DNA from: Paenibacillus sp. NFR01
GTDB lineage: Bacteria; Bacillota; Bacilli; Paenibacillales; Paenibacillaceae
Assembly: GCF_900111565.1 (NCBI RefSeq)
Contig: NZ_FOIK01000003.1
Location: forward strand, 248,001 to 312,000
DNA: 64,000 nt
Direction of reading: 5' to 3'
Positions 7,700 through 15,764 of this stretch are shown piece by piece (within the stretch, counting starts at the first letter, position 1; every line of letters starts with the position of its first letter). Both the position numbers and the translations under genes were made by a program. Under the pieces are notes generated by a model that searched no databases, had not been told where the DNA came from, and saw nothing but the letters and a program-made list of their open reading frames with translations.

Positions 7700-8322
7700 A
7701 TCACGTTTTCCGCAAAGGAACGGATGAGCGCTTGCCGGTACTGGTGACGTTCCACGGCACCGGCGGCAACGAGCGTGATCTGCTGCCGCTCGCGGAAATG
7801 CTCTCCCCCGGCGCCTCGTTGCTGGGGGTGCGGGGCAACGTGCTGGAGAACGGCATGCCGCGGTTTTTCCGCCGCCTGGCCGAAGGCGTATTCGATGAAG
7901 AGGATCTGGTATTCCGCACCCATGAAATGAAGCAGTTTCTGAATGAAGCAGCAGAGCAATACGGCATTGCCCCCGGCAACTTCATTGCGGTGGGTTACTC
8001 CAACGGGGCGAATATTGCCGGTAGCCTGCTGTTCCATTACAGCGCGCTGTTCAAAGCGGCGGTCCTGCTGCACCCGATGGTGCCGCTGCGCGGCATGAAG
8101 CTGGCGGAGCTGAAGGGCGTTCCGGTATTCATCGGGGCAGGCACCAACGATCCGCTGGTCCGCAGGGAAGAGACGGAGGAGCTGGAGCAGCTGCTGCAGG
8201 GCGCCGGAGCGGAAGCATCCGTGTACTGGAGCAACCAGGGCCATAGGCTGAGCACCGGCGAGGTCGAAGCCGCCCGCGGCTGGCTGCGGAAGCATGACGG
8301 GCTTACCGCCCTTTCCCAATAA
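7696..8322 (+). CDS. mhqD: Alpha/beta-hydrolase, MhqD-like esterase
   Basis: The protein (208 residues) is a phospholipase/carboxylesterase-type alpha/beta hydrolase. FHGTGGNERDLLPLAE is the oxyanion region, GYSNGANIAGS carries the nucleophilic serine, NDPLVRREE the aspartate, and NQGHRLSTGE the histidine. In Bacillus, MhqD is an MhqR-regulated esterase made under quinone stress. Here the gene overlaps mhqO by 4 bp and ends the operon. It has no signal peptide and should be cytosolic. The natural substrate is unknown. Confidence 0.9.
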   Translation: MNHVFRKGTDERLPVLVTFHGTGGNERDLLPLAEMLSPGASLLGVRGNVLENGMPRFFRRLAEGVFDEEDLVFRTHEMKQFLNEAAEQYGIAPGNFIAVGYSNGANIAGSLLFHYSALFKAAVLLHPMVPLRGMKLAELKGVPVFIGAGTNDPLVRREETEELEQLLQGAGAEASVYWSNQGHRLSTGEVEAARGWLRKHDGLTALSQ

Positions 8323-8333
8323 AAGACGCTTTA

Positions 8334-8409
8334 AACAAGCCACCGCCTGCGGGGCGTCCCGAAGCACTTAACCGAGTGCTCTCCGGGCCCTCACGGGCGG
8401 TTTGTTGTT
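8334..8409 (+). terminator. Possible large terminator hairpin after mhqD
   Basis: AACAAGCCACCGCC near 8334 can pair imperfectly with GGGCGGTTTGTT near 8396-8407. Inside lies a nested GCACT/AGTGC hairpin flanked by CCCG and CGGG. The 3' side runs into TTTGTTGTTT. The outer pairing has mismatches, so the call is tentative. Confidence 0.45.
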
Positions 8410-8525
8410 TATTCGGAAGCGGCCGAGCCTGAAAATAACGGGAATGCGAGCAAAAGCATTGATCTTTAGGTCTTTGCTGCGGTAATATGATGAATCAATA
8501 GAATGATAGGAGGACGGGAAGACGG

Positions 8526-9443
8526 ATGAATCGCAAGGATTTTGCTTCATTGCTGCTGCTGGCCATGACCTGGGGCGCTTCTTTTTTGTTTATGCGTATC
8601 GCCTCTCCGGAGCTGGGGCCGGTATTTACGACGGAGCTGCGGGTCAGCCTGGCTGCGGCCGCGCTGCTGCTGTACGCAGCCCTGACGAAGCGGCCGCTTG
8701 AGATCTGGAAGCATTGGAAGCCGTTCCTGCTGCTGGGCGCGATCAATGCCGCGCTGCCATTTACACTGATCTGCATCGCGGAGCTGGAGCTCAGCGCGTC
8801 GCTGGCGGCGATTCTCAACGCCACTACGCCGATGTTTACCGCGCTGGCCGCCTGGGGCGTGCAGCAGGAGAAGCCCGGCGCCGCGCGGATGGTCGGGCTG
8901 ATCGCCGGCCTGGGCGGCGTTGCCGTACTGGTCGGCTTTAGCCCCGTCCCGCTTGAGGGCACGGTCGTGCTGTCCGTCCTGGCTTCGCTGGGCGCGGCGC
9001 TCTCCTACAGTTTCGGCGGATTGTATGCCGCCAGGGTCGGGCGCGGGCTGGAGCCGTTGGCACTCGCCGCCGGCCAGCAGCTGGGCGCCGCCGCCGCGCT
9101 TCTGCCGCTGGCGGTCTTTTTCCTGCCTCATGCGCTGCCTTCAGCCGCCACGGTATTTTCCGTTCTCGGCTTGGCGCTGCTCTGCACTTCTGCCGCCTAT
9201 TTGCTGTATTTCCGGCTGATGCGCAGCGTCGGTCCGGTCAAAACGGTCAGCGTGACCTTCCTGGTGCCGGTGTTCGGGCTGCTTTGGGGCGCGCTTTTTC
9301 TGCAGGAGCGGATCTATGCCAACACCGTTGCCGGCCTCGTCATTATCCTGCTCAGCGTTGGCTTGGTAAACCGCAAACCGCGGCGGGAGGCCTCCGGCCG
9401 CCTGGATGAGGCGCAAAATGCCGGCTATAAAGCGCGAAGATAA
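8526..9443 (+). CDS. EamA/DMT-family transporter
   Basis: This 305-residue protein has ten hydrophobic segments arranged as two EamA repeats. The first repeat opens with LAMTWGASFLFMRIASPELGP, and the second has LGAALSYSFGGLYAARVGRG and a C-terminal TFLVPVFGLLWGALFLQERI. Members are usually exporters of metabolites or amino acids in the plasma membrane; the substrate cannot be predicted. The ATG at 8526 is preceded by AGGAGG about 11 nt upstream. It is a single gene, with no obvious tie to the quinone-stress cluster before it. Confidence 0.88.
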   Translation: MNRKDFASLLLLAMTWGASFLFMRIASPELGPVFTTELRVSLAAAALLLYAALTKRPLEIWKHWKPFLLLGAINAALPFTLICIAELELSASLAAILNATTPMFTALAAWGVQQEKPGAARMVGLIAGLGGVAVLVGFSPVPLEGTVVLSVLASLGAALSYSFGGLYAARVGRGLEPLALAAGQQLGAAAALLPLAVFFLPHALPSAATVFSVLGLALLCTSAAYLLYFRLMRSVGPVKTVSVTFLVPVFGLLWGALFLQERIYANTVAGLVIILLSVGLVNRKPRREASGRLDEAQNAGYKARR

Positions 9444-9535
9444 CCGGCCGACAGGCTTTCAGCAAACTTTCAGCGCGTTTTAACGTTGGGACAAGGGAAA
9501 GGGACTATACTCGGAGGGTGAAAGGAGGGATTCGC

Positions 9536-9919
9536 ATGAACGTATCATCCGTATCCTCAGCATCTTCCGCTACCTATACCTCATCCCCGTCAGCTTCCTC
9601 GGACACCTCGGCGCTCGAGAAGCAGAAAGCCCGGCTGGAAGCCGAATTGGAGAAGCTTAAGGCAAGCAAAGAAGACGAAAAAACCAAAGAGACCAAAACG
9701 AAGCAGCTCGAGACGCAGATCAAGACCCTGGAAGCGCAGATCGAGCAAAAATCAAACAGCGCTTCTTCCCCGTCTGGAGCCGGTGCAGCCGGAGCGCCGC
9801 CGCAAGGGCCTCCGCCGCAAGGACCGCCGCCGGGAAGCAGAGCGAACAGCGCGGCCAGCTCGCAGGAAATCGAAACCGCTACGACGGACAGTCAAGGCCG
9901 GTTCGATATCCGCGTGTAG
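9536..9919 (+). CDS. FlxA-like low-complexity coiled-coil protein
   Basis: This 127-residue protein has a Ser/Thr-rich N-terminal third. A charged heptad-like coil follows (SALEKQKARLEAELEKLKAS, then a KQLETQIKTLEAQIEQK stretch), then a Pro/Gln-rich segment with PPQGPPPQGPPPG. The layout matches the FlxA-like family, small proteins of unclear function found in flagellated bacteria. Start 9536 is chosen because AAAGGAGGG lies 6-7 nt upstream; a GTG at 9518 is within that site. There is no signal peptide. The gene stands alone between the transporter and the nitroreductase. Confidence 0.7.
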   Translation: MNVSSVSSASSATYTSSPSASSDTSALEKQKARLEAELEKLKASKEDEKTKETKTKQLETQIKTLEAQIEQKSNSASSPSGAGAAGAPPQGPPPQGPPPGSRANSAASSQEIETATTDSQGRFDIRV

Positions 9920-10000
9920 GACAAGCCGCCGCGGCGAATCCTATACAGCCTTCCGTACAGATGCTAAAATAGGATTGTGAAAAAAAACGCAAAACATTCG

Positions 10001-10045
10001 AATGGCATCCGCGCACAGTCTGAACGTGGATGCCATTTTTATTTT
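10001..10045 (+). terminator. Terminator-like hairpin ahead of the nitroreductase gene
   Basis: AATGGCATCC (10001-10010) pairs perfectly with GGATGCCATT (10028-10037), with further CAC/GTG pairing inside, and is followed by TTTATTTT. It lies 81 bp after the FlxA-like stop and 22 bp before the nitroreductase start. It could end the upstream transcript or, if a promoter lies near 9960, attenuate the nitroreductase. Confidence 0.75.
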
Positions 10046-10067
10046 GCGACAAGGAGGCAGGATTCTG

Positions 10068-10955
10068 ATGACAACGGAAACGCCGGTAATTCCGGTTTTC
10101 CCCGCCGCGGCGACCATGGAGAAACGAAAATCGGTCCGCACGTATGCCCGGACGCCGATCCGCGGGGAGGACCGGCGGGCGATCATGGACTATCTTGCGG
10201 ATGAGACGCTGCTGCGCGGCCCGTTCGGCGGCCAGGCGGCCGTTGAATGGGTGGATGCCGGGCAGGAAGCCAGGGAGGAAAGCGGCAAAGGCCTCAAGCT
10301 GGGTACCTACGGATTTATTCGCAATCCCCAGGCCTATCTTGCAGGCTGTATTCCGGCCTCGGAGCAGGCGGTCCTGGAATTCGGCTATACGTTTCAGCGG
10401 CTAATCCTGTTTGCAACCAGCCTTGGGCTTGGTACCTGCTGGCTGGGAGGGTCGTTCACCCGCAAATCCTTTGCCCGCGAGCTGTCGCTGGCTCCGGGGC
10501 ATATTATTCCGTGCATCACGCCGCTCGGGTACACCCATGACAAACCGCGGCTGATGGAGTCCACGATCCGCTTCATGTCCAAAGCCGATCAGCGCAAGCC
10601 GTGGAACGAGCTGTTCTTCGACGGCGCGTTCGGCCGGCCTCTGACCGCCGAAGCCGCGGGAGAACTGCACAAGCCGCTGGAGATGGTCCGCATCGGCCCT
10701 TCGGCCTCGAACCGGCAGCCCTGGCGTCTGGTATTGTCCCCGGACCGCCGTCAGGTGCACTTCTATTTGAAGCAAACGCTGGGCTACAGCGCCAAGCTTG
10801 GCTTCGATATGCAGCGGATCGACATCGGCATCGCTGCCTGCAACTTTGAGCTGGCTTGCCGGGAGCTTGGCCTCCAGGGAAGCTGGCATCGCCAAGACCC
10901 CGGCCTTGCGCCGAGAGAGCCTATGCTTCATCTGCTCAGCTTCGCTTTCAGCTGA
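10068..10955 (+). CDS. Nitroreductase-family flavoprotein
   Basis: The protein (295 residues) has an N-terminal MEKRKSVRTYARTPI typical of the FMN-binding nitroreductase fold. Other landmarks are FQRLILFATSLGLGTCWLGGSF in the core and GPSASNRQPWRLVLSPDRR in the C-terminal half. It is longer than classical 200-residue nitroreductases and resembles the Nfnb/TM-1586-type group that has two half-domains. Start 10068 is supported by AAGGAGG 10-11 nt upstream; the frame extends 22 codons further into the hairpin. The stop overlaps the convergent ECF transporter gene by 8 bp. Substrate unknown. Confidence 0.8.
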   Translation: MTTETPVIPVFPAAATMEKRKSVRTYARTPIRGEDRRAIMDYLADETLLRGPFGGQAAVEWVDAGQEAREESGKGLKLGTYGFIRNPQAYLAGCIPASEQAVLEFGYTFQRLILFATSLGLGTCWLGGSFTRKSFARELSLAPGHIIPCITPLGYTHDKPRLMESTIRFMSKADQRKPWNELFFDGAFGRPLTAEAAGELHKPLEMVRIGPSASNRQPWRLVLSPDRRQVHFYLKQTLGYSAKLGFDMQRIDIGIAACNFELACRELGLQGSWHRQDPGLAPREPMLHLLSFAFS

Positions 10956-12597
10956 AGCGGGAGAATCCCCACAGCAGCGCCGCCGTCACCAGGATGGCGG
11001 CGAGCGCCGCAGTGTCCGCCTTGCGCCACTGCAGCTGGAATGAAGGCGTCCGGGTTTTGTCCGGATCATAGCCGCGCGATTCAACGGCCGCGGCTAGGTC
11101 ATCGCCCATCCCGATCACGAGAATCAGCAGAGGTACGGTCAGAAGAGCGGCTTGTCGCGGCGTCCAGCGCGGCTTGCCACTTTTTCGTCTGCCGCGCGAG
11201 CGCAGCGCCGTCTGCAGCTGGACCAGTTTATCCAGAATCCATGGAATAAACTGCAGCGTCACCGAGACGGCCAGCGAAGCGTTCCGTGTACGGATCCCGA
11301 GCCGGCGCAGCGGCGCAATCGCCCATTCCAGCGCTTCGCGCAGCGGCGCGCCGGTGGTCGTCTCGGTGAAGAGGAATCCGAGCGCGATCAGCAATAGAAG
11401 CCGCAGAACGTTAATCCCCCCGCGGACAAACCCGGCATAACTGAAGAAGCCCGAACCGGCGCCCGGGGTATTCCAGCTCAGTGCTGACAGCAGCCACAGA
11501 AAGGAAAACATCAGCAGGAACGGGCGGAAGAAGCGCAGGCAGCGCCGCCCCGGAATACCGGCCGAGCGGATGAGGCCGGCCATGAGCGCCGCCGCGAGCA
11601 GGAGCGGCGGCCACTGGTCCATGCCGAGGATGACGAGCGTGCCGAGCATCATCCCGAGCCATTTCACCCGGGGGTCGAGGCGCTGCCAGCGCCCGCGTCC
11701 CCCCGCTGCCGGGTCCGGCCCTGCCTCCTGCGGGCCGGACGGTTCCGGCCGCAGCCCGGCGGGGGCTGCGGCGGCGTCTGCCGGATGCCGGGGAGGAGGC
11801 GGCGGGAGCGGGCGGGCCTCCAGCTCCGCCAGCAGCGCCTCCATGCTCTCCGGCATCCGCCCGAGCCAGCCGCGCGCCATCAGGCGGTGGCCGATGGCGG
11901 CGTAAGCAGGCGGCGTGAGCCCCGCCGCCTGCCAAATGCCGGGCCGCTCCGCCAGCGGCCCGGGCGGTCCGTCATAGGCGACGGCGCCGCCCGCCATGAC
12001 GATGACCTGATCGGACAGCGGGATGAAGCTGTCCAGATCATGCGTGGCGACGACGAGCGTCATGCCGCCGCGCCGCAGCTCCTGCAGCCGCGCCAGCAGC
12101 GCCGCGGCTGCCCGCGGATCGAGCCCGGCCGTCGGCTCGTCGAGCAGCAGCACCCGGGGCGAGACGGCCGCGGCGTCGGCGAGCGTCAGGCGGCGTTTCT
12201 CGCCGCCGCTCAGCAGGAAAGGCGAGCGCTCGCCGAAGATCTCCTGCGGCAACCCGGCCTCGCCGAGCGCCCGGGAGACCTGCCGCAGCCGCTCTGCCTT
12301 GGGCATGCTGCGTTCCTTCAACCCGTATTCAACCTCCTGGTTGACGCTGCCCAGGAACAGCTGCGTCTCCGGCTGCTGGAACACGATCGATATCTCCGCT
12401 TCCGGACCGCCGGCATAAAGAATGCGGCCCTGCTGCGGAGCCAGCAGGCCCGAAAGGAGCCGTAGCAGCGTCGACTTGCCGCTGCCGGTGACCCCGCACA
12501 GTACCGCGAGCGTGCCCTCCCGGATCTCCAGATCAATACCGTGCAGCAGCGGGGTACTGTCGTAACGGTAAGCAATGCCTTCCGCGCGGATGCTCAT
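10948..12597 (-). CDS. Fused ECF transporter ATPase and EcfT transmembrane coupling protein
   Basis: This 549-residue protein joins two ECF subunits normally made separately. Residues about 1-270 are an ABC ATPase with Walker A GVTGSGKSTLLR, Q-loop VFQQPETQLFLGSVNQEVEYGL, signature LSGGEKRRLTLA, Walker B VLLLDEPTAGLDP and H-loop ATHDLDS. A Pro/Ala-rich linker (LPPPPPRHPADAAAAPAG) follows. Residues about 325-549 are a T component with several membrane helices and the coupling motifs ALRSRGRR and VESRGYDPDKTRT. The ATG at 12597 overlaps the upstream ATPase stop (ATGA). The frame extends 119 codons upstream, but only as a shadow of that gene. With divergent bioY it probably forms a biotin ECF transporter. 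Confidence 0.9.
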   Translation of the reverse strand: MSIRAEGIAYRYDSTPLLHGIDLEIREGTLAVLCGVTGSGKSTLLRLLSGLLAPQQGRILYAGGPEAEISIVFQQPETQLFLGSVNQEVEYGLKERSMPKAERLRQVSRALGEAGLPQEIFGERSPFLLSGGEKRRLTLADAAAVSPRVLLLDEPTAGLDPRAAAALLARLQELRRGGMTLVVATHDLDSFIPLSDQVIVMAGGAVAYDGPPGPLAERPGIWQAAGLTPPAYAAIGHRLMARGWLGRMPESMEALLAELEARPLPPPPPRHPADAAAAPAGLRPEPSGPQEAGPDPAAGGRGRWQRLDPRVKWLGMMLGTLVILGMDQWPPLLLAAALMAGLIRSAGIPGRRCLRFFRPFLLMFSFLWLLSALSWNTPGAGSGFFSYAGFVRGGINVLRLLLLIALGFLFTETTTGAPLREALEWAIAPLRRLGIRTRNASLAVSVTLQFIPWILDKLVQLQTALRSRGRRKSGKPRWTPRQAALLTVPLLILVIGMGDDLAAAVESRGYDPDKTRTPSFQLQWRKADTAALAAILVTAALLWGFSRFS

Positions 12598-13406
12598 AGG
12601 ATGGCCTCCAGCTCCAGCTCTGTGAGCGGAAGCTCCGCGAGTGCCCAGCCTTTGGCGTGCAGCAGCCGGCCGATGCGGACCGCGGGCGGCAGCGTCCAGC
12701 CGAGCCGTTCCGGCAGGCCGGAGGCGTAGAATAAGGAACGGGAGTCGCCGTCGAAGATCAGCCGTCCTTCGTCCATGACGGCGGCGCGCGGGCTGAGCGC
12801 CAGCTCCTCCAGCCGCTGGGTCACCCATAACACCGTCATGCCCTGCTCCCACAGTTCCCGGGCCAGCCGCAGGATATCGGTTCTGCCCGCAGGGTCGAGC
12901 ATCGACGTCGCTTCGTCGAAGATAATCATTTCCGGCTCCAGCGCGAGACAGCATGCCACGGCCAGGCGCTGGCGTTCGCCGCCGGACAAGGTGCCGACGG
13001 CGGACGCCGCCTTATGCGCCAGCCCGACCTGCGCCAGCACCCGGAGAATGGTTCGAGCCATTTCTTCCGGCGGGATGCCGCGGTTCTCCAGCCCGAAGGC
13101 TACGTCTTCGAACGGCGTGGAGCCGACTGTCTGGGCTTCGGGATTCTGGAAGATTAGCTGAATCTGCCGCTTGACGGCCGAGCGGTTCTGCGGGCGCCGC
13201 ATGTCTAGGCCCGCAGCATGCAGGCTGCCCAACGTCGGCGAGAGCAGCCCGTTGAACATACGGACCAGCGACGATTTGCCGCTGCCGTTGCTGCCGGTCA
13301 GCGCGATCCACTCGCCCTGGCCGATATGTATGGACACCCCCCGGACGGCGTCCAGCCTGCGCTGGCCGTCCCGGTAGGATAAGGTCAAATCGCTTGCATC
13401 GATCAT
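12594..13406 (-). CDS. ecfA1: ECF transporter ATPase, EcfA1-like
   Basis: The 270-residue ATPase has Walker A GSNGSGKSSLVR, the ECF-type Q-loop IFQNPEAQTVGSTPFEDVAFGLEN, signature LSGGERQRLAVA and Walker B MIIFDEATSMLDP. The H-loop reads VLWVTQRLEEL, so the switch histidine usually present (THDL) is a glutamine. The fused partner protein keeps its histidine, so the heterodimer may hydrolyse ATP asymmetrically. The gene leads the operon and shares the intergenic region with bioY, pointing to a dedicated vitamin importer rather than the general ECF module found near ribosomal genes. Confidence 0.9.
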   Translation of the reverse strand: MIDASDLTLSYRDGQRRLDAVRGVSIHIGQGEWIALTGSNGSGKSSLVRMFNGLLSPTLGSLHAAGLDMRRPQNRSAVKRQIQLIFQNPEAQTVGSTPFEDVAFGLENRGIPPEEMARTILRVLAQVGLAHKAASAVGTLSGGERQRLAVACCLALEPEMIIFDEATSMLDPAGRTDILRLARELWEQGMTVLWVTQRLEELALSPRAAVMDEGRLIFDGDSRSLFYASGLPERLGWTLPPAVRIGRLLHAKGWALAELPLTELELEAIL

Positions 13407-13549
13407 AATGGCTTCGTTCCTCCCCTGAATGCCCTTGATTATAGCAGAGATTCACCCGTTGCTGTATCCCGGCGGGGATGATATAGTGTTCTAAATTACC
13501 CCAGAGATTCATATAATGATCTTTTAAAAAAACGGAGGTGTTGCCGGAT

Positions 13550-14158
13550 ATGAAACCTTGGACGACCCGGGGCGTGATTTTCAGCGCCTTATTCGCCGGT
13601 GTCATTATTACGATGAGTTACTTGAAAATTTCGCTGCCATTTTCGGCGGTGCCGATTACGATGCAGACGCTGGCCGTCATGCTGACCGGCTGCATTCTCG
13701 GCCCGCGCTACGGTACGCTGGCCGTCCTGATTGTGATTGGGCTGACCGCTGCCGGTTTTCCGGTTATGGGCGGGAACGGCGGACTTGCCGTGTTGTCCGG
13801 ACCGACGGCGGGGTATATCTGGTCCTGGCCGGTTGCCGCAGGGCTGATCGGCTGGTTTGGCGTACGGATGGCACAGAATAAATATACGTTTCTCAAGCTC
13901 TTGGCCGTCAATTTCATTTTTGGCGCGCTGCTGGTCTATCCGGGCGGCGTATGGTGGCTGGCGCATTCGATGGAGATGGATTCGCTCTCCAAGGCGCTCA
14001 CCGCGGGCATGTGGCCGTTTATTCCCGGCGATCTGATCAAGGCGGTTCTGTCGGCCGGCGTGGTCGCTTCCGTCTGGAGAGTATATCCGGTGAGCCGCGT
14101 GCTCGGCGGAGACAGCGGAGTGTGGGACGACGGAGGAAAAGTCACAGCCCGTCATTAA
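13550..14158 (+). CDS. bioY: BioY-family biotin ECF S component
   Basis: The protein (202 residues) has about six membrane helices and the BioY landmarks: VPITMQTLAVMLTGCILGPRYG, GFPVMGGNGGLAVLSGPTAGYIWSWP and FIPGDLIKAVLSAGV. BioY binds biotin with high affinity in the membrane and couples to ECF ATPases and EcfT. The ATPase and EcfT genes lie divergently, starting 143 bp away. I start at ATG 13550 behind CGGAGGTG; a GTG at 13538 falls within that site. I see no convincing BirA operator in the shared intergenic region. A strong terminator follows. Confidence 0.93.
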   Translation: MKPWTTRGVIFSALFAGVIITMSYLKISLPFSAVPITMQTLAVMLTGCILGPRYGTLAVLIVIGLTAAGFPVMGGNGGLAVLSGPTAGYIWSWPVAAGLIGWFGVRMAQNKYTFLKLLAVNFIFGALLVYPGGVWWLAHSMEMDSLSKALTAGMWPFIPGDLIKAVLSAGVVASVWRVYPVSRVLGGDSGVWDDGGKVTARH

Positions 14159-14183
14159 GTTTCGTTATACGCAATGCGCACGC

Positions 14184-14236
14184 AAAAAGAGGTGAACCTG
14201 CGCCGGCCATCCGGCCGGCGGGTTCACCTCTTTTTT
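14184..14236. terminator. Strong bidirectional terminator between bioY and the amylase gene
   Basis: AAAAAGAGGTGAACC and GGTTCACCTCTTTTTT flank a long G+C stem (CGCCGGCC/GGCCGGCG) with a 4-nt loop. A-rich and T-rich ends on both sides suit termination of both convergent genes. Confidence 0.95.
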
Positions 14237-14250
14237 AGCGTAAGCTTCGA

Positions 14251-15717
14251 TCAGTCTTGATCTTCATCCGGCATCGCCCAGACGGAGACGCTTCCGCCTT
14301 TGACCGGGAACACGGCCCAGCCGTCCTCGCCGATGGTTACGGTTGCGTCCAGATTGCCGGTGTAGTCGATCCAGGCTTCGCCGCTCCGCGCTTCGCCGAC
14401 GAACATCCGCTTGTCGCCGTTGTCGCCATTGCCGATGACAACCGCGCAGCCCGAGCCCGGAAGCTCGTCCGTGCCGCGGCGGACCCAGCCGATCGTATTC
14501 GGATGGTCGAAATAATCCTCCTGCTCGCCGTACGCCTTATGGTAGCGGACATACAGCAGCGGATCGAGGGCCGCCTTTTTGCCATCCAGCGGGGCCGGTC
14601 CGCCGATGCCGTAATAATCGCCGTAGAACACGACGGGATAACCGTCCCTGCGCAGCAGAATCAAGGCGTAGGCGCTTTGCTTGAACCAGTCGCTGATCCA
14701 GGATTCCAGCGCTTCATGGGGCTGGGAGTCGTGATTGTCGACGAAGGTGACGGCGTTCAAGGGATGCGTCTGCACCAGCGTGTCTTCGAGTATTTTGGAC
14801 AGATCATAGCTTTTGCCTGCCTGCGAGGCCGCGTGCAGCTTGTAATGCAGCGATACGTCGAACAGATCGATCCGGTAATCGACGGTGTCCAGGAACCGGC
14901 GGCAATCCTCCAGGTTGGAATTCCAGAATTCGCCGACGATGTAGAAATCCTCGCCGCGTTTTTTCAGCATCTCGCCGGCAAACTCTTTGATGAAATCGTG
15001 GTTGATGTGCTTAATCGCATCTAACCGGTAGCCACTGCACTGCAGCGTGTCTACGAGCCATTTTCCCCATTCGATCATTTCTTTGCGGACCTCGGGGTGG
15101 CTGTAGTCGATATTGGCGAACATCAGGTAGTCGTAATTGCCAAATTCGTCGTCCACGTTCGGGTTCCAGCCCTTATTGTCGCCGAGAATCCGGTATACGC
15201 CGGTACGGTCCCGTTTGGCATCGTAATCGGTGCCGTTGAAGTGCGTGTAGTTCCATTTGAAAGAGGAATATTTATCTTCGCGGCCGGGGAAGGTGAACTT
15301 TGTCCAGCCTTCGATATCGAACGGCTCGGAAATCTCTTTGTTCCGGTCATGCGGATCGACCTCGATGACTTTGAACGTCTCCTTTTCATCGGCGCCGGCT
15401 TTATGGTTCATGACCAGATCGACGTAGACGGCTACGCCGTTTTTCTGGCATTCCGCGATGGCCTGCACGAGATCGTCCTTCGTCCCGTATTTGGTCTCCA
15501 CCGTGTTCTTCTGCGGGAACTCGCCCAGATCGTACAGGTCATATACGCCATAACCGGTATCCTCCCGGGATACGGCTTTCGTCACGGGCGGGATCCATAC
15601 CGCGTCAATGCCTACCGCCTTGAGCTCCGGCGCCTTTTCGGCCAGCCGTTTCCAGTGCTCCCCGTCCGCCGCCACATGCCACTCGAAAAATTGCATCATC
15701 GTATGATTTCGCATCAT
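14251..15717 (-). CDS. Cytoplasmic alpha-amylase, GH13
   Basis: The 488-residue enzyme lacks a signal peptide and so hydrolyses internal alpha-1,4-glucans such as glycogen or imported maltodextrins. GH13 motifs are clear: VYVDLVMNHKAG, GYRLDAIKH (nucleophile Asp about residue 233), YIVGEFW (acid Glu about 263) and TFVDNHDSQ (Asp about 330). A beta-rich C domain ends the protein. The N-terminus HTMMQFFEWHVAADG is typical of the AmyS/AmyA cytoplasmic group. I start at 15717 because AGGAGG lies 8 nt upstream; the frame extends eight codons to a TTG. DUF72 lies 47 bp upstream on the same strand, probably in one transcript. Confidence 0.93.
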   Translation of the reverse strand: MMRNHTMMQFFEWHVAADGEHWKRLAEKAPELKAVGIDAVWIPPVTKAVSREDTGYGVYDLYDLGEFPQKNTVETKYGTKDDLVQAIAECQKNGVAVYVDLVMNHKAGADEKETFKVIEVDPHDRNKEISEPFDIEGWTKFTFPGREDKYSSFKWNYTHFNGTDYDAKRDRTGVYRILGDNKGWNPNVDDEFGNYDYLMFANIDYSHPEVRKEMIEWGKWLVDTLQCSGYRLDAIKHINHDFIKEFAGEMLKKRGEDFYIVGEFWNSNLEDCRRFLDTVDYRIDLFDVSLHYKLHAASQAGKSYDLSKILEDTLVQTHPLNAVTFVDNHDSQPHEALESWISDWFKQSAYALILLRRDGYPVVFYGDYYGIGGPAPLDGKKAALDPLLYVRYHKAYGEQEDYFDHPNTIGWVRRGTDELPGSGCAVVIGNGDNGDKRMFVGEARSGEAWIDYTGNLDATVTIGEDGWAVFPVKGGSVSVWAMPDEDQD

Positions 15718-15764
15718 CGGGTACGCCTCCTGTAGGTTCAATTGGAAGATGTAATATGTAGTCC

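Noticed and set aside
12598..12954. 119-codon N-terminal extension of the fused ECF protein
   Set aside because: The extension is the Arg/Ala-rich shadow of the upstream ATPase gene. The ATG at 12597 overlapping that gene's stop is the natural start.
13407..13549. BirA operator for bioY
   Set aside because: I looked for TTGTAAAC/GTTTACAA-like inverted halves with the usual spacing and found none.
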